From contig NZ_JBLWFK010000006.1 of NCBI RefSeq assembly GCF_048323675.1, positions 124,001-188,000 on the forward strand: a DNA stretch of 64,000 nt, given 5' to 3'. Of this stretch, positions 25,707 through 36,200 are shown one piece after another. The notes under the pieces were generated by a model. It saw only the letters and a program-made list of their open reading frames with translations, searched no databases and was not told the origin of the DNA. A program made the translations under genes and the position numbers. This DNA comes from Mangrovimicrobium sp048323675. GTDB taxonomy: Bacteria > Pseudomonadota > Gammaproteobacteria > Pseudomonadales > Halieaceae. Each line of letters opens with the position of its first letter. Within the stretch, counting starts at the first letter, position 1.

Positions 25707-26333
25707 ATGGCCAAGGCCGAGAAACGACGCACCCAGGCGGAGCGCTCCGCGGAATCCGACCGGCAGATGTTCGATGCGGCGATCCAGCTGATCATCGAGC
25801 GCGGACCGGAGCGCACCACGCTGACCGATATCGGTATCAGCGCCGGCTACAGCCGCGGGCTGGCCGCCTACCGCTACGGCACCAAGGACGTTTTTTTCGC
25901 CGCCCTGATCGGCCACCTGCACCTGTCCTGGTGCGAGGAGCTGGATAAAACCGTCGGCGATTCACAGGGGCTGGACACCGTCATCCTCGCGGTGAGCGCG
26001 CTGCAGAACTACGTCAAGAGCGCGCCGGACGAGCTGCGGGCGATGTTCAACCTCTACTACTACAGCATCGACCACCACTCGGAGATGACCCAGGCGCTGG
26101 ACAAGATTCACTCCAGCCAGCGCCGCCAGGCCATGCAATGGGCGGAGGAGGCCATCGCCCAGGGCCAGGCACATCAACAGCTTTCCCGCGAGCGTTTCGC
26201 GGAACAGTACTGCGCACTGATTTTCGGGGCGATTTACCAGTGGCTGGTGAATCCGAAAAAAGTCGCGCTGGCCGAACTGCTGGAGAGCTGCAAGCACAGC
26301 CTGCGGGCGATGCTGCAGATTCCCTCCGGCTAA
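25707..26333 (+). CDS. TetR-family regulator of the acyl-CoA island
   Basis: The 208-aa protein has an N-terminal TetR domain (residues 15-65, including TTLTDIGISAGYSRGLAAYRYGTKDVFF) and a helical C-terminus. The recognition helix SRGLAAYRYGTK is unusual in having an Ala-Tyr-Arg-Tyr sequence where most members show YxHF. I chose the ATG at 25707, which has an AGAGGA site 8 bases upstream; the in-frame ATG at 25590 has no family-like extension. It heads the plus-strand arm (thiolase, FadJ-like, TonB receptor) and is divergent from acyl-CoA dehydrogenase, so it probably controls both arms. Confidence 0.9.
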   Translation: MAKAEKRRTQAERSAESDRQMFDAAIQLIIERGPERTTLTDIGISAGYSRGLAAYRYGTKDVFFAALIGHLHLSWCEELDKTVGDSQGLDTVILAVSALQNYVKSAPDELRAMFNLYYYSIDHHSEMTQALDKIHSSQRRQAMQWAEEAIAQGQAHQQLSRERFAEQYCALIFGAIYQWLVNPKKVALAELLESCKHSLRAMLQIPSG

Positions 26334-26381
26334 ACCGCGGTGACTCTGCGTCCCCGCCCACCTGAATTGAAGGACTGACTG

Positions 26382-27590
26382 ATGCCAGAACCCGCATTTA
26401 TCTATGACGCCCTGCGCACCCCACGTGGCAGGGGCAAGCGCGACGGCTCGCTGCACGAGATCAAACCGGTCGCGCTCGCCGCGGGGCTGTTGCGCGCGCT
26501 GCAAAGCCGCCACGACCTCGACACCAGTCGCGTGGACGACGTGGTGCTGGGCTGTGTCTCGCCGGTGGGGGAACAGGGCGGGGACGTCGCCAAGACCGCA
26601 GTGCAGTTTGCCGACTGGGACAGCAGCGTCGCCGGTGTACAGCTCGACCGGTTCTGCGCATCGGGCCTGGAAGCCGTCAATATCGCCGCACAGAAGGTGG
26701 CCTCCGGCTGGGAGGACCTGGTCGTGGCCGGTGGGGTCGAATCGATGTCGCGGGTGCCGATGGGCGCCGCCGGCGGCGCCTGGATCAACGACCCGGAAAT
26801 GAGTTTCCACGACCGCGCCGCGCCCCAGGGCATCGGCGCCGACACCATCGCCACTCTCGGCGGCTGGAGCCGCGAGGACGTCGATGCCTTCGCCCTGCAA
26901 TCCCAGCACCGCGCCGCGGCCGCGCGGGACCAGGGCTACTTCGACCGCTCGGTGGTACCGGTCACCGATCTCAACGGCATGACCATCCTCGCGCGCGATG
27001 AATTCATCAAGCCGGACACCACGATGGAAGCCCTGGCCGGCCTGAAACCCTCCTTCGAAATGCTCGGCAGTATGGGCTTCGACGATGTCGTTCTATCGAA
27101 ATACCCGCAGATACCCGTGATCAACCACGTCCACACCCCGGGAAATTCCTCCGGCATCGTCGACGGCGCCTCCGCGGTGCTGATCGGCAGCGAGGCCGTT
27201 GGCAGGGAGCTCAACCTGACGCCCCGCGGGCGGGTCGTGGCCACCGCGGTGCTGGCCAGTGACCCCACCATCATGCTGCTCGGCCCGGCGCCCGCGGCGC
27301 GCAAGGCGCTGGCAAAGGCCGGCCTGCAGGTGGGCGACATTGACCTGTGGGAGATCAACGAGGCGTTCGCGTCGGTGGCGCTGCGCTTCATGCGCGACCT
27401 CGATATCAGCCCGGAGATCACCAACGTCAACGGCGGCGCGATTGCCCTGGGTCACCCCCTGGGGGCCACCGGCGCCATGCTGGTAGGCACGGTGCTGGAT
27501 GAACTGGAACGGCGCGGACTGAAGCGCGCACTGGTAGCCCTGTGCGTCGGCGGCGGCCAGGGAATCGCCACGATTATCGAACGCGTCTGA
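26382..27590 (+). CDS. Acetyl-CoA C-acyltransferase (thiolase)
   Basis: The 402-aa thiolase has the acylated Cys92 (LDRFCASGLEA), His358 (IALGHPLGATGA) and the proton-shuttling Cys388 (ALCVGGGQG). It cleaves 3-ketoacyl-CoA with CoA, or condenses acetyl-CoA. It lies 55 bases before the FadJ-like gene and follows the TetR gene on the same strand, giving a complete hydratase, dehydrogenase and thiolase set. It aligns without gaps at its ends with the 402-aa thiolase at 37910-39118, which also sits directly upstream of a hydratase gene, so the two loci are paralogous. An AAGGA ribosome-binding site precedes the start. Confidence 0.95.
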   Translation: MPEPAFIYDALRTPRGRGKRDGSLHEIKPVALAAGLLRALQSRHDLDTSRVDDVVLGCVSPVGEQGGDVAKTAVQFADWDSSVAGVQLDRFCASGLEAVNIAAQKVASGWEDLVVAGGVESMSRVPMGAAGGAWINDPEMSFHDRAAPQGIGADTIATLGGWSREDVDAFALQSQHRAAAARDQGYFDRSVVPVTDLNGMTILARDEFIKPDTTMEALAGLKPSFEMLGSMGFDDVVLSKYPQIPVINHVHTPGNSSGIVDGASAVLIGSEAVGRELNLTPRGRVVATAVLASDPTIMLLGPAPAARKALAKAGLQVGDIDLWEINEAFASVALRFMRDLDISPEITNVNGGAIALGHPLGATGAMLVGTVLDELERRGLKRALVALCVGGGQGIATIIERV

Positions 27591-27645
27591 CACTGCGCGC
27601 CAGGGCAACGACGCCAACAACAGGATTCTGAAGAGGGAACACAGC

Positions 27646-29817
27646 ATGGCAGAGAACCTGCACGGATTTATCTACGACCGCGACACGGACGGCATCGTCA
27701 CCGTGACCATGGACATGGACGGCCCGGTAAACGCGATGAACGCCCAGTTCCGCGACGCCATGGCCGCCGTCGTCGAGCGACTGGAAAAGGAAGACACACT
27801 GAGCGGCGTGGTCATCGCCTCGGCCAAGGACACCTTTTTCGCCGGCGGCGACCTCAAGGACATCCTGGCGGCGGAAAAAGGTGAAGAAGCAGCGCAGTTC
27901 CAACTGGTTGAGAGCGGCGTCAAGGCGCCCCTGCGGCGGCTGGAAAAACTGCCGGTACCGGTGGTGGCGGCGATCAACGGCGCGGCCCTCGGCGGCGGAC
28001 TGGAGATCTGCCTGGCCTGCAACTACAGGCTGCTGCTGGATTCCCCGGCCGCGCAGATCGGCCTGCCGGAAGTCACCCTGGGCCTGCTGCCCGGCGGCGG
28101 TGGCGTCGTGCGCTCGATCCACCTGCTGGGCCTCAAAGCCGCCCTGCCCTACCTGCTGGAAGGACGGCGCCTGAAACCTGCCGAAGCCCTGCAGGCCGGC
28201 TACGTGGATCAGCTGGTGGCGACTACAGAGGAACTGGTACCCGTCGCAAAGGCCTGGATTCGCGCCAACCCGGATGCCTGCCAGCAACCCTGGGACCGCA
28301 AGGGCCACAGGATTCCCGGCGGCGACATCTGGAACCCCGAGGTCACCCAGGTCCTGTCTGCGGCGCCGGCGATGACCTTCAAGCTGACCCGCGGCCTGCT
28401 CCCCGCACCGGAGCGGATCCTTGCAGTAGCGGCAGAGGCCGTAACCGTGGACTTCGACACCGCGCTGCGCGCCGAATCCCGCGGGCTGGCCTACCTGATG
28501 ACCACGCCGCAGGCGAAGAACCTGATTTCCTCCGGCTTTTTCCAGATGAACCGCATCAACAGCGGCGCCAGCCGACCCCAGGGCATCGAGCGCAGCGCGG
28601 TGAGAAAGCTCGGCATCCTCGGCGCCGGCATGATGGGCCAGGGCATTGCCTACAGCTCCGCGGTCGCCGGCATCGAGGTGGTATTGAAAGACATCAGCCT
28701 GGAGGCGGCGGAGAAAGGCAAAGCCTATACCGCCAAAGTCTTCGACAAGCTGATTGCCCGCGGCAAGAAAGGCGAAGCCGAAAAGGCCCAGGTACTCGCG
28801 CGCATCCTGCCCACCGACGATTACGCTGAGCTGGCCGGTTGCGACCTGATTGTCGAGGCTGTGTTCGAGAACATGGCCCTGAAAAACACTGTCACCCGGG
28901 ACGCGGAACCACAGCTCATCGACGGTGGCGTGTTCGCCTCGAACACCTCGACCCTGCCGATCACCCAATTGGCGCAGGCGAGCCGGAACCCGGAGAACTT
29001 CATCGGCATCCACTTCTTTTCCCCGGTGGACAAGATGCCGCTGATCGAAATCATCTGCGGCGAAAAGACCAGCGACGCTACCCTGGCCAAAGCCTTCGAT
29101 TACGCCCGACAGATCCGCAAGACCCCGATCGTGGTCAATGATTCCCTCGGTTTCTACACCTCACGCGTCTTCGGCACCTACATGGACGAGGGCGCGCGCC
29201 TGCTGAAGGAAGGCCTGGACCCGGTGCTGATCGACGCCATGGGCAAGCAGGTCGGCATGCCGGTGGGGCCGCTGACGGTACAGGACGAAGTGAGCCAGGA
29301 ACTCACCCGCAAGGTGGCGGAAACCCACCGCGAACTGGGCGTATTCGGCACTCGCAGCGACAACAGCTTCAACGCGGACCTGGCGGAAATGATGGTGTTG
29401 GAGTTCGGCCGCGGCGGACGCTACCACGGCGGCGGCTTCTACGAGTATGCGGAAGACGGCAGCAAGCAGGTCTGGCCGAAGCTCTACGAACTGTTTCACA
29501 AACCCGAAGTCAGCCTGCCGGAGGAAGACATCAGGGATCGCATCCTGTTTCGCCAGGCCATCGAGAGCATTCGCTGCCTCGAGGAGGGCGTGCTGCGCTC
29601 GGTGGCGGACGGCAATGTCGGCTCCCTGCTGGGCATCGGCGCGCCGGCCTGGAGCGGCGGCTTCCTGCAGGTGGCGAACACCTGGGAATACCGGGGTAAA
29701 CGCGGCCTGCCGGCCTTCCTGCTAAGGGCCGATGAATTGACGGAACGCTACGGCGAACGCTTTTCCCCACCGGAAATCCTGCGCGAGAAGGCCGCAGCCG
29801 GGGGCGAGTTCGCCTGA
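27646..29817 (+). CDS. FadJ/FadB-like enoyl-CoA hydratase/3-hydroxyacyl-CoA dehydrogenase
   Basis: The 723-aa multifunctional enzyme has a crotonase domain at 1-300 with both catalytic glutamates (Glu120 in GGGLEIC, Glu142 in GLPEVTL). From about 320 a 3-hydroxyacyl-CoA dehydrogenase follows with the NAD loop LGILGAGMMGQGIA and the catalytic His in IGIHFFSPVDKMPLIE. It therefore does hydration and NAD-dependent oxidation in beta-oxidation. It pairs with the thiolase just upstream. The hydratase half is closely related to the free-standing hydratase at 36989-37891. A GAGGGAA ribosome-binding site precedes the ATG. Confidence 0.95.
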   Translation: MAENLHGFIYDRDTDGIVTVTMDMDGPVNAMNAQFRDAMAAVVERLEKEDTLSGVVIASAKDTFFAGGDLKDILAAEKGEEAAQFQLVESGVKAPLRRLEKLPVPVVAAINGAALGGGLEICLACNYRLLLDSPAAQIGLPEVTLGLLPGGGGVVRSIHLLGLKAALPYLLEGRRLKPAEALQAGYVDQLVATTEELVPVAKAWIRANPDACQQPWDRKGHRIPGGDIWNPEVTQVLSAAPAMTFKLTRGLLPAPERILAVAAEAVTVDFDTALRAESRGLAYLMTTPQAKNLISSGFFQMNRINSGASRPQGIERSAVRKLGILGAGMMGQGIAYSSAVAGIEVVLKDISLEAAEKGKAYTAKVFDKLIARGKKGEAEKAQVLARILPTDDYAELAGCDLIVEAVFENMALKNTVTRDAEPQLIDGGVFASNTSTLPITQLAQASRNPENFIGIHFFSPVDKMPLIEIICGEKTSDATLAKAFDYARQIRKTPIVVNDSLGFYTSRVFGTYMDEGARLLKEGLDPVLIDAMGKQVGMPVGPLTVQDEVSQELTRKVAETHRELGVFGTRSDNSFNADLAEMMVLEFGRGGRYHGGGFYEYAEDGSKQVWPKLYELFHKPEVSLPEEDIRDRILFRQAIESIRCLEEGVLRSVADGNVGSLLGIGAPAWSGGFLQVANTWEYRGKRGLPAFLLRADELTERYGERFSPPEILREKAAAGGEFA

Positions 29818-29885
29818 GGAGAGTGGCATTTTGCAAAGCACTGTTTGCTAACAAGACCTGATAAATAAGAACAAGGAAGGACAGC

Positions 29886-32321
29886 ATGACGCACGCAAAA
29901 TCAGTAAGCCAGCCCCTGGCCCTCGCACTGGCCTGTGGCACTCTCGTCACCACCTCGCTGGTCCATGCCCAGGACAGCGGGAGTTCAGCGATCGCTCTGG
30001 AGGAGATCATTGTCACCGCCCAGCGCAGGGAACAGTCGGTGAACGACGTGGGCATGGCGATCCAGACCTTCAGCGGTGAAAACCTCGACCAGCTGCACAT
30101 TACCGATGTCGGGGACATGACGGCACTGATACCCGGGTTTACCGTGGCGCAGAGTTTCCAGGGCGTGCCGACCTACACCCTGCGTGGAATCGGCTTCAAC
30201 ACCATCAACATCTCGGCCAAGTCCACCGTGGGTACCTATGTCGACGAAGTCGCCTATCCCTTCCCGATACTCAACTCCGGGCCGCTCTACGACCTGCAGC
30301 GGGTGGAGGTGCTCAAGGGGCCCCAGGGCACCCTGTTCGGTCGCAACACCACGGCCGGCCTGATCAACCTGGTCACCAACAAACCCAGCGCGGAATTCGA
30401 AGCCATGCTGCGCGGCGAGGTGGGCAACTACGACACCTTCAATTTCGAGGGCATGGTCAGCGGCCCCCTCACCGATACCCTCGGTGCACGGCTGGCCCTG
30501 CGCAGCGAGAACAGCGGCGAAGGCTGGCAGAAATCGAATTCCCGCGACGACAAGCTCGGCGAAGTCGACCGCCAGGGCGCCCGCCTGTCTCTGGCATGGG
30601 CACCGGGTGACAACCTGAATGTCGATTTCTCCTACAGCTGGTGGCAAAACCAGTCGGACATGCTCGCCGCCCAGGCCATCGGCTTTACCCCCTCGACCAC
30701 CGGCAGCCTGTTCAATGCGCCCGGCCTGGCCGACTACGTGGCCGCCAACCGGCCGCGCAACAGCGACGAGGCCGACTGGGCACCGTACTCCCGGCGCAGC
30801 CAGGACATCGGCACCGGGCTCGGCATGCCCGGTGATCTCGCCGAGGACAGTTCGCTGAACGCCCTGGCCCTGCAGGTGAGCTATGAGCTGCCGAACGGCC
30901 TGCAACTGATCTCGCTCACCGGTTACCAGGACCTGGAACGTGACGGGCTGACCGATTTCAGCGGCGCACCCTATGAGCTCCTCATGGAAGACCTGCACGG
31001 AACAATCGAAAGTTTTTCCCAGGAACTGCGCCTGCAGGGCGAAGGCGAAAAAGCCAGCTGGCTGCTCGGCGCCTACTATGCCGATGACCAACTGCTGGAC
31101 TCCAACCGCACCATGCTCGGCGAAAACGCCAATGTGGCCCTGGTGCGCGCCTACACCCTGCAGTTACTCGAGACTCCGTTCAACAGCGGGGGCTATAGCG
31201 CCGAGGAGGCCAGCCAGGCCTTCCGCACCTACCGCGACAGCGCCGACATCGACGTGCGCTCCTGGAGCGTGTTCGGCAACCTGACCTGGGAATTCAACGA
31301 TTCTCTCAGCCTTACCGGCGGACTGCGCTACACCGAGGACAAACAGGACTACGCGGGCTGTTCCAGCGACTTCAACGGCAACATGCTGCCCAACGTCAAT
31401 ATCACCAACCGCTTCCTGTTCTTCAGCTTCTACAATCAACTGCCCGGAGAAGTCTCCCAGGGCAACTGCCACACCTACGACCCCGACAGCGCCAGCTTTG
31501 GCCTGGTGAAATCCACCCTGGACGAGGACAACGTGGCCTGGCGCATGGCACTGAACTGGTGGCCAGTGCAGGACGTCCTGCTCTACACCTCGATCTCCCA
31601 GGGCGCCAAGTCCGGCGAAACGCCGGTGAATCCCGCCAACCTGGCGGAACAGAACGCGCCGGTGAAACAGGAGGAACTGCTGTCCTACGAGGCGGGCATC
31701 AAGGCCACCCTGCTGGACGGCAGCCTGCAGGCCAACGCCACGGCATTTTTCTACGACTACAGCGACAAGCAGCTGAACGTCTACTTCGCCGACCCGATCT
31801 ACACCGCCCTGCCGCGACTGGACAACATTCCGGACTCCGAGGCCTACGGCCTCGACACCGAGATCAGCTGGCGGATCACGCCGAACCTGACCGCTATCGC
31901 CGCGGCCACCTGGCTGCACACCGAGGTCCAGGATTACGAGGGCATCAACTCCGCCGGCCTGCCGGAGAATTTCGACGGCGCGGACTTCCTCTACAGCCCC
32001 GACTTCAGCGGCACCCTGACACTGCTGTACGCGCGGCCGATCAGCGAACGCCTGGGCATCAGCGCCAGCTTCAACGCCCGGCACCAGTCGGACTCCTACG
32101 CCAATCTCAGCGGCGACGATGACTTCACCATCGACGCCTATTCCCTGTACAGCGCCAGTATCGGCCTGAACACCCTCGACGGGCGCTGGGACCTGGCGCT
32201 GTGGGGCGACAACCTCGCCGACGAGTACTACTGGGTCGCGGTGACCCAGGGCGCCAACACCATCATCCGCTTCCCCGGCAAGGCGCGCACCTACGGCGCC
32301 ACGCTGACCTACCGGTTCTGA
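29886..32321 (+). CDS. TonB-dependent outer-membrane receptor
   Basis: The 811-aa precursor has a signal peptide (cleaved near LVHAQDSG) and a TonB box LEEIIVTAQRRE. A plug with LRGIGFNTINISAKSTVGTYVDEV and LKGPQGTLFGRNTTAGLIN follows, then a barrel ending TYGATLTYRF. It is the same general type as the receptor at 20905-23232 but clearly distinct in the barrel. It lies 68 bases after the FadJ-like gene and 17 bases before the DUF2236 gene, so it is probably part of the plus-strand operon. The transport substrate is unknown; the context favours a hydrophobic carbon compound. Confidence 0.94.
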   Translation: MTHAKSVSQPLALALACGTLVTTSLVHAQDSGSSAIALEEIIVTAQRREQSVNDVGMAIQTFSGENLDQLHITDVGDMTALIPGFTVAQSFQGVPTYTLRGIGFNTINISAKSTVGTYVDEVAYPFPILNSGPLYDLQRVEVLKGPQGTLFGRNTTAGLINLVTNKPSAEFEAMLRGEVGNYDTFNFEGMVSGPLTDTLGARLALRSENSGEGWQKSNSRDDKLGEVDRQGARLSLAWAPGDNLNVDFSYSWWQNQSDMLAAQAIGFTPSTTGSLFNAPGLADYVAANRPRNSDEADWAPYSRRSQDIGTGLGMPGDLAEDSSLNALALQVSYELPNGLQLISLTGYQDLERDGLTDFSGAPYELLMEDLHGTIESFSQELRLQGEGEKASWLLGAYYADDQLLDSNRTMLGENANVALVRAYTLQLLETPFNSGGYSAEEASQAFRTYRDSADIDVRSWSVFGNLTWEFNDSLSLTGGLRYTEDKQDYAGCSSDFNGNMLPNVNITNRFLFFSFYNQLPGEVSQGNCHTYDPDSASFGLVKSTLDEDNVAWRMALNWWPVQDVLLYTSISQGAKSGETPVNPANLAEQNAPVKQEELLSYEAGIKATLLDGSLQANATAFFYDYSDKQLNVYFADPIYTALPRLDNIPDSEAYGLDTEISWRITPNLTAIAAATWLHTEVQDYEGINSAGLPENFDGADFLYSPDFSGTLTLLYARPISERLGISASFNARHQSDSYANLSGDDDFTIDAYSLYSASIGLNTLDGRWDLALWGDNLADEYYWVAVTQGANTIIRFPGKARTYGATLTYRF

Positions 32322-32338
32322 GCGCGCAGGGAGCCAAC

Positions 32339-33211
32339 GTGACAGCGACGGAACAAGCACAGGAGGGGCAGGCCGGCCGGCTGATCGACTTCACCCGGCC
32401 GGCGGGCGAACCCGCGCTGATCGCGCCGGACTCGGTGTCCTGGCGGGTGTTCAAGAACCCGCTGGCGATGTACATCGGCGGCATCACCGCAGTGATCCTG
32501 GAATTCGCCGAGCCGCGCATTCGCACCGGCGTCTGGGAGCACACCTCGTTCCGCGACGATCCCCTGCCGCGCCTGAAGCGAACCGGGCTGGCGGCCATGG
32601 TCACCGTCTACGGCGCGCGCAGTGTCGCCGAGCGGATGATTGCCGGGGTGACCCGCATGCACGCGCGGGTGAAGGGCAGCACCCCCGACGGGGTAGCCTA
32701 CGAGGCACTGGAACCGGAACTGATGAACTGGGTGCAGGCCACGGCGTCCTTCGGCTTCCTGCAGGCCTATCATCACTTTGTACGCCCCCTCAGCGATGCC
32801 GAACGGGACAGTTTCTACTTCGAGGCCCTGCCGGCGGCTGCGCTCTATGGCGCCCCCGGCGCCCCCGCCAGCGAAGCTGAGCAACAGGCACTGTTCGAGA
32901 GCATGTATCCGCAGTTCGAGGACCACGCCATCGTGCGCGAATTCCTCGAGATCATCGGCACCCGGGTAGCGCTGCCAGGTTTTCTGAGGCCGCTTTCCCA
33001 CCTGTGCCTGCGTGCAGCGGTAGAGATACTGCCTGGAGAAATCAAGTCACTGCTCGACCTGTCCGCCTTCCCACCGCTGAACGGGTTTCAGCGGTGCCTG
33101 CTGCGGTTTATCGGGCGCGTTACCGACCGCATCCCGATTCGTTCAGCGCCACCGGCACGGGCCTGCCGCCGACTGGGCCTGCCGCCAACCTACCTCTATC
33201 ACCGCAAGTAA
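32339..33211 (+). CDS. DUF2236 / MpaB-family haem-type oxygenase-like protein
   Basis: The 290-aa protein matches the oxygenase MpaB/rubber oxygenase catalytic domain family (DUF2236). The patterns FKNPLAMYIGGITAVILEFAEPRIRTGVWEHTSF, the MHARVKG...DGVAYEALEPELMNWVQAT block and FGFLQAYHHFV are those of this all-helical family. Its characterised members are the latex-clearing protein Lcp, a b-type haem dioxygenase, and the fungal protein MpaB. I chose a GTG start at 32339 with a GGGAG site; the upstream in-frame ATG lies inside the receptor gene. It follows the TonB receptor in the same orientation. Oxidative cleavage of an unsaturated isoprenoid or lipid is plausible but not shown. Confidence 0.8.
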   Translation: MTATEQAQEGQAGRLIDFTRPAGEPALIAPDSVSWRVFKNPLAMYIGGITAVILEFAEPRIRTGVWEHTSFRDDPLPRLKRTGLAAMVTVYGARSVAERMIAGVTRMHARVKGSTPDGVAYEALEPELMNWVQATASFGFLQAYHHFVRPLSDAERDSFYFEALPAAALYGAPGAPASEAEQQALFESMYPQFEDHAIVREFLEIIGTRVALPGFLRPLSHLCLRAAVEILPGEIKSLLDLSAFPPLNGFQRCLLRFIGRVTDRIPIRSAPPARACRRLGLPPTYLYHRK

Positions 33212-33274
33212 GCGAGGCCCGCACCGGTCGGCATGTCAACCTTCGGCACCCGCCGAATCACAGCGTGCCACAAT

Positions 33275-36200
33275 TCAAAGCAAGCCGATGTAGCGAAGAT
33301 CGGCAATGTACTTCTCGATCATCGCGGACGACAGGCTGGGTATATCCCCATCGCCTGCCCTGATGGCCGCACTGAAGCGAGCGCTCGGCAATTGACTGCC
33401 CATCTGTGTGGACTGGGGCCTGGCATAGGGGCTCAGCAGCGCGAGCAGCGAATGCTGCTGCCGGTCCTCGGGCAGCGCATGCATGGCGGTTTCAAAATGC
33501 TGCAACCACGCGGCATAACTGTCCAGTCGCTGGATAGCGCAACCGGCCCCGATCATCCAGTCGACGAACTCGTCGAGCCCGACCCCCTGCCTGGCGGGAC
33601 TGGACAGGTTGTAGCTGGCGTACCCACTGGTGGCCGATGCGCCGATGCCGGTGATCGCCTCCGCCAGGAAATCCACGGCGAAGCCCTCGTAGCGCCCGGC
33701 GGGACGCCCCCCGGACAGGTCCTCGGCGTAGAACGTGGGCGGGGCCACCCCGGTGACCGCCAGGCTGTAGAGTAGGCGAGTGAACATGTCCGGCACGTTC
33801 AACTGCCCCCGGTAGCGGCTGTGCGCCAGGATCATGCCGGGCCGGAACACCGCCACCGGCAGGTCGAACTGCTCGTGGGCCTCGCGCAACAGCACTTCTC
33901 CCGCCCATTTGCTGAGGTTGTAGCCGTTGGCGTAACTCTCGTCGATGTCACCGGCAGGCGCCTGGGCCCGGATATCACCGTCTTCATCGACCGCGTGCCC
34001 GGCGCACAACACGCTGACGCCCAGTGTCGAAACATAGTTGAAACGCTTCAGGCGCCCGGTGATGGCGAGGCGCAACAACTCCGCGGTGCCGTTGACGTTG
34101 GCGGGAAACAGCTGCTTGTAGGGCAGGCGGTGGTTCACATGCGCACCGCAGTGAACAATCAGGTCCACACTTTCGGCGAGTCGCTGCCAGGTCGCGTCGT
34201 CCAGGCCCAGGCCGGGCGCACCGAGATCGCCGGCGACAACCTCCAGATGCTCAGCAGCCAACGCGTCGAAGTGCCCGCGCAATTCCGGGTCGGTGTCGAT
34301 GGCCGCCACGACCCGCCGACGGGCGTCCGCCGCGTCGCTGCCACGGGCAACCAGGATGAGCTTGCCGCCCGTCTCCGCCAGGCGCTCGAGCCAGGACAGC
34401 GCGAGGAAGCGACCGAGGAAGCCGGTGGCGCCAGTCAGCAGCACGGTGTTTACCTCGACTGCCGGCCGCGGCAGGTCCGCGGCGGCGGCGAGGATGTCAG
34501 CACTGATGAACTTGTCGAGCCGGAAATCGGCGGCGTGGATGGTCCTTGCATCCTTGCCGTGGACTGCGGCGAAGGTCGTCCGCCTGCCGCTGGCATCGAG
34601 TTCACTGTCGATGGCCTCGACCACCTGGGCGAGGCTGCCCGCCGGATTGATAATGGCGCCCACCGGCACTTCTACGGCGAAAATGTCCTCCAGCAAGCGG
34701 GAAAACTCCAGTGCCGAGAGCGAGTCCCCGCCGAGGTCGGCGAACCCGTCGCTCAGTTCTACCTCCTCAGGCGAAATGCCGAGGATCGCACACAGTGCCC
34801 GGGTAACCGCCTCTGCCCTGGGAAGTTCCGCGCCGGAGTGGCGCAGCACACGCAACTCGTCCACCTGCTCCTGGGCGAGACGGTCGTACAGGGCCTCCAG
34901 TTCGTCACTGTAGCGCGCCTTGAGGTTGGGCCGCTGGTGCTTGCCCACCTCGGTAAGGAGGGTATTTGCCAGGCTGAAGGGCTCGGTTTCGACGATGAAA
35001 TCCCGGGGAATCTCGTAGCCGTTGAGCTCCTCGGCATCCGCCACCCGGCGCAGCGCGCCGCGAATCGCCACCTTTACTGAATCGGCCGCCGCGCCGCCGG
35101 CCGCCAGTTGCGCCGCCAGGTCTTCCGAGGGCACCACGACCGCCAACAGGTAGGCGCGCTCGCTCGTGCCGTAGATATAGATCTGGCGGATCTCCTGGGC
35201 GTGGGAGTAGAGCGCCTCGAGCTTGGCAACCGCGACAAACTCGCCCTGGGACAGCTTCTGCACGTTGTTGCGGCGGTCGAGATATACCAGGTGGTCGGGG
35301 CCGAGCTCCGCCATCACGTCGCCGGTGCGGAAGTAGCCATCCGCGGTGAACTTTTCCGCATTGAGTGCGGGTTGTTTGTAGTAGCCGGGAACGAAGACAC
35401 TCGATTTAACCAGCAACTCGCCTCGCGGATGGGGCTTGTCCGTTTTGAAATAGCCGAGCTCCGGGACATCATCCAGCCGGTAGTCGACAACCGGGGGCCG
35501 CTGTACTTTCCAGTCGACCAGTACCGTGCCGCCGGCGATCTCGGTGGAGGAATAGCCGATGGACATGTGCAGTCCCAGCATCGACTCCATGAACTCGTAG
35601 GTAGCCGGCGCCAGCGAAGCCGAGCCGCAACCGACCGACACCAGGCGCCCGCCGAGGGTCTGCTCACGCATCTGGGTCTTGAGTTCCACGGCGATCGCCT
35701 CGGGGTCGCCGCCGCCGGCAATGCGACGATCGAACTCACCGAGGTAACGGTGGTAAAACAGCTCGCACACCCGCGGCACCAGCGAAGCCATCGTCGGCCT
35801 GGCCAGGGACAGGTCCTCGAACAGGGTGGACAGGTCGGCCTTCGGCGCGCAGTAGCTGGTGCCCCCGTTGCCCAGCGTCAGCACCATATAGCCGTGCCCC
35901 ACGAGGTGGGCCATGGGCATGAAGCTCAGGGTAATGACGGGCGTGGGGAAACAGCCCAGCCAGGTATTGCGCGACAGTGACTGGGGAAACATCGCCCCCT
36001 TCGGGGTCCCGGTACTGCCCGAGGTATAAAACAGCGCGGCCAGGGGGTCCTCACCCTCCGCCGGCGCGTACAGCGGCACTTCCGGCAGGTCGTGCCCCGC
36101 GGCGACCAGTCCCGCCAGGGTTTCGATGGCGCTGTCGCAGCCCGCGTCGGCCAGTCGCTTGCGCGCCTGCGCCAGTCGTTCGCGCTGGTCGTCGTCGCGT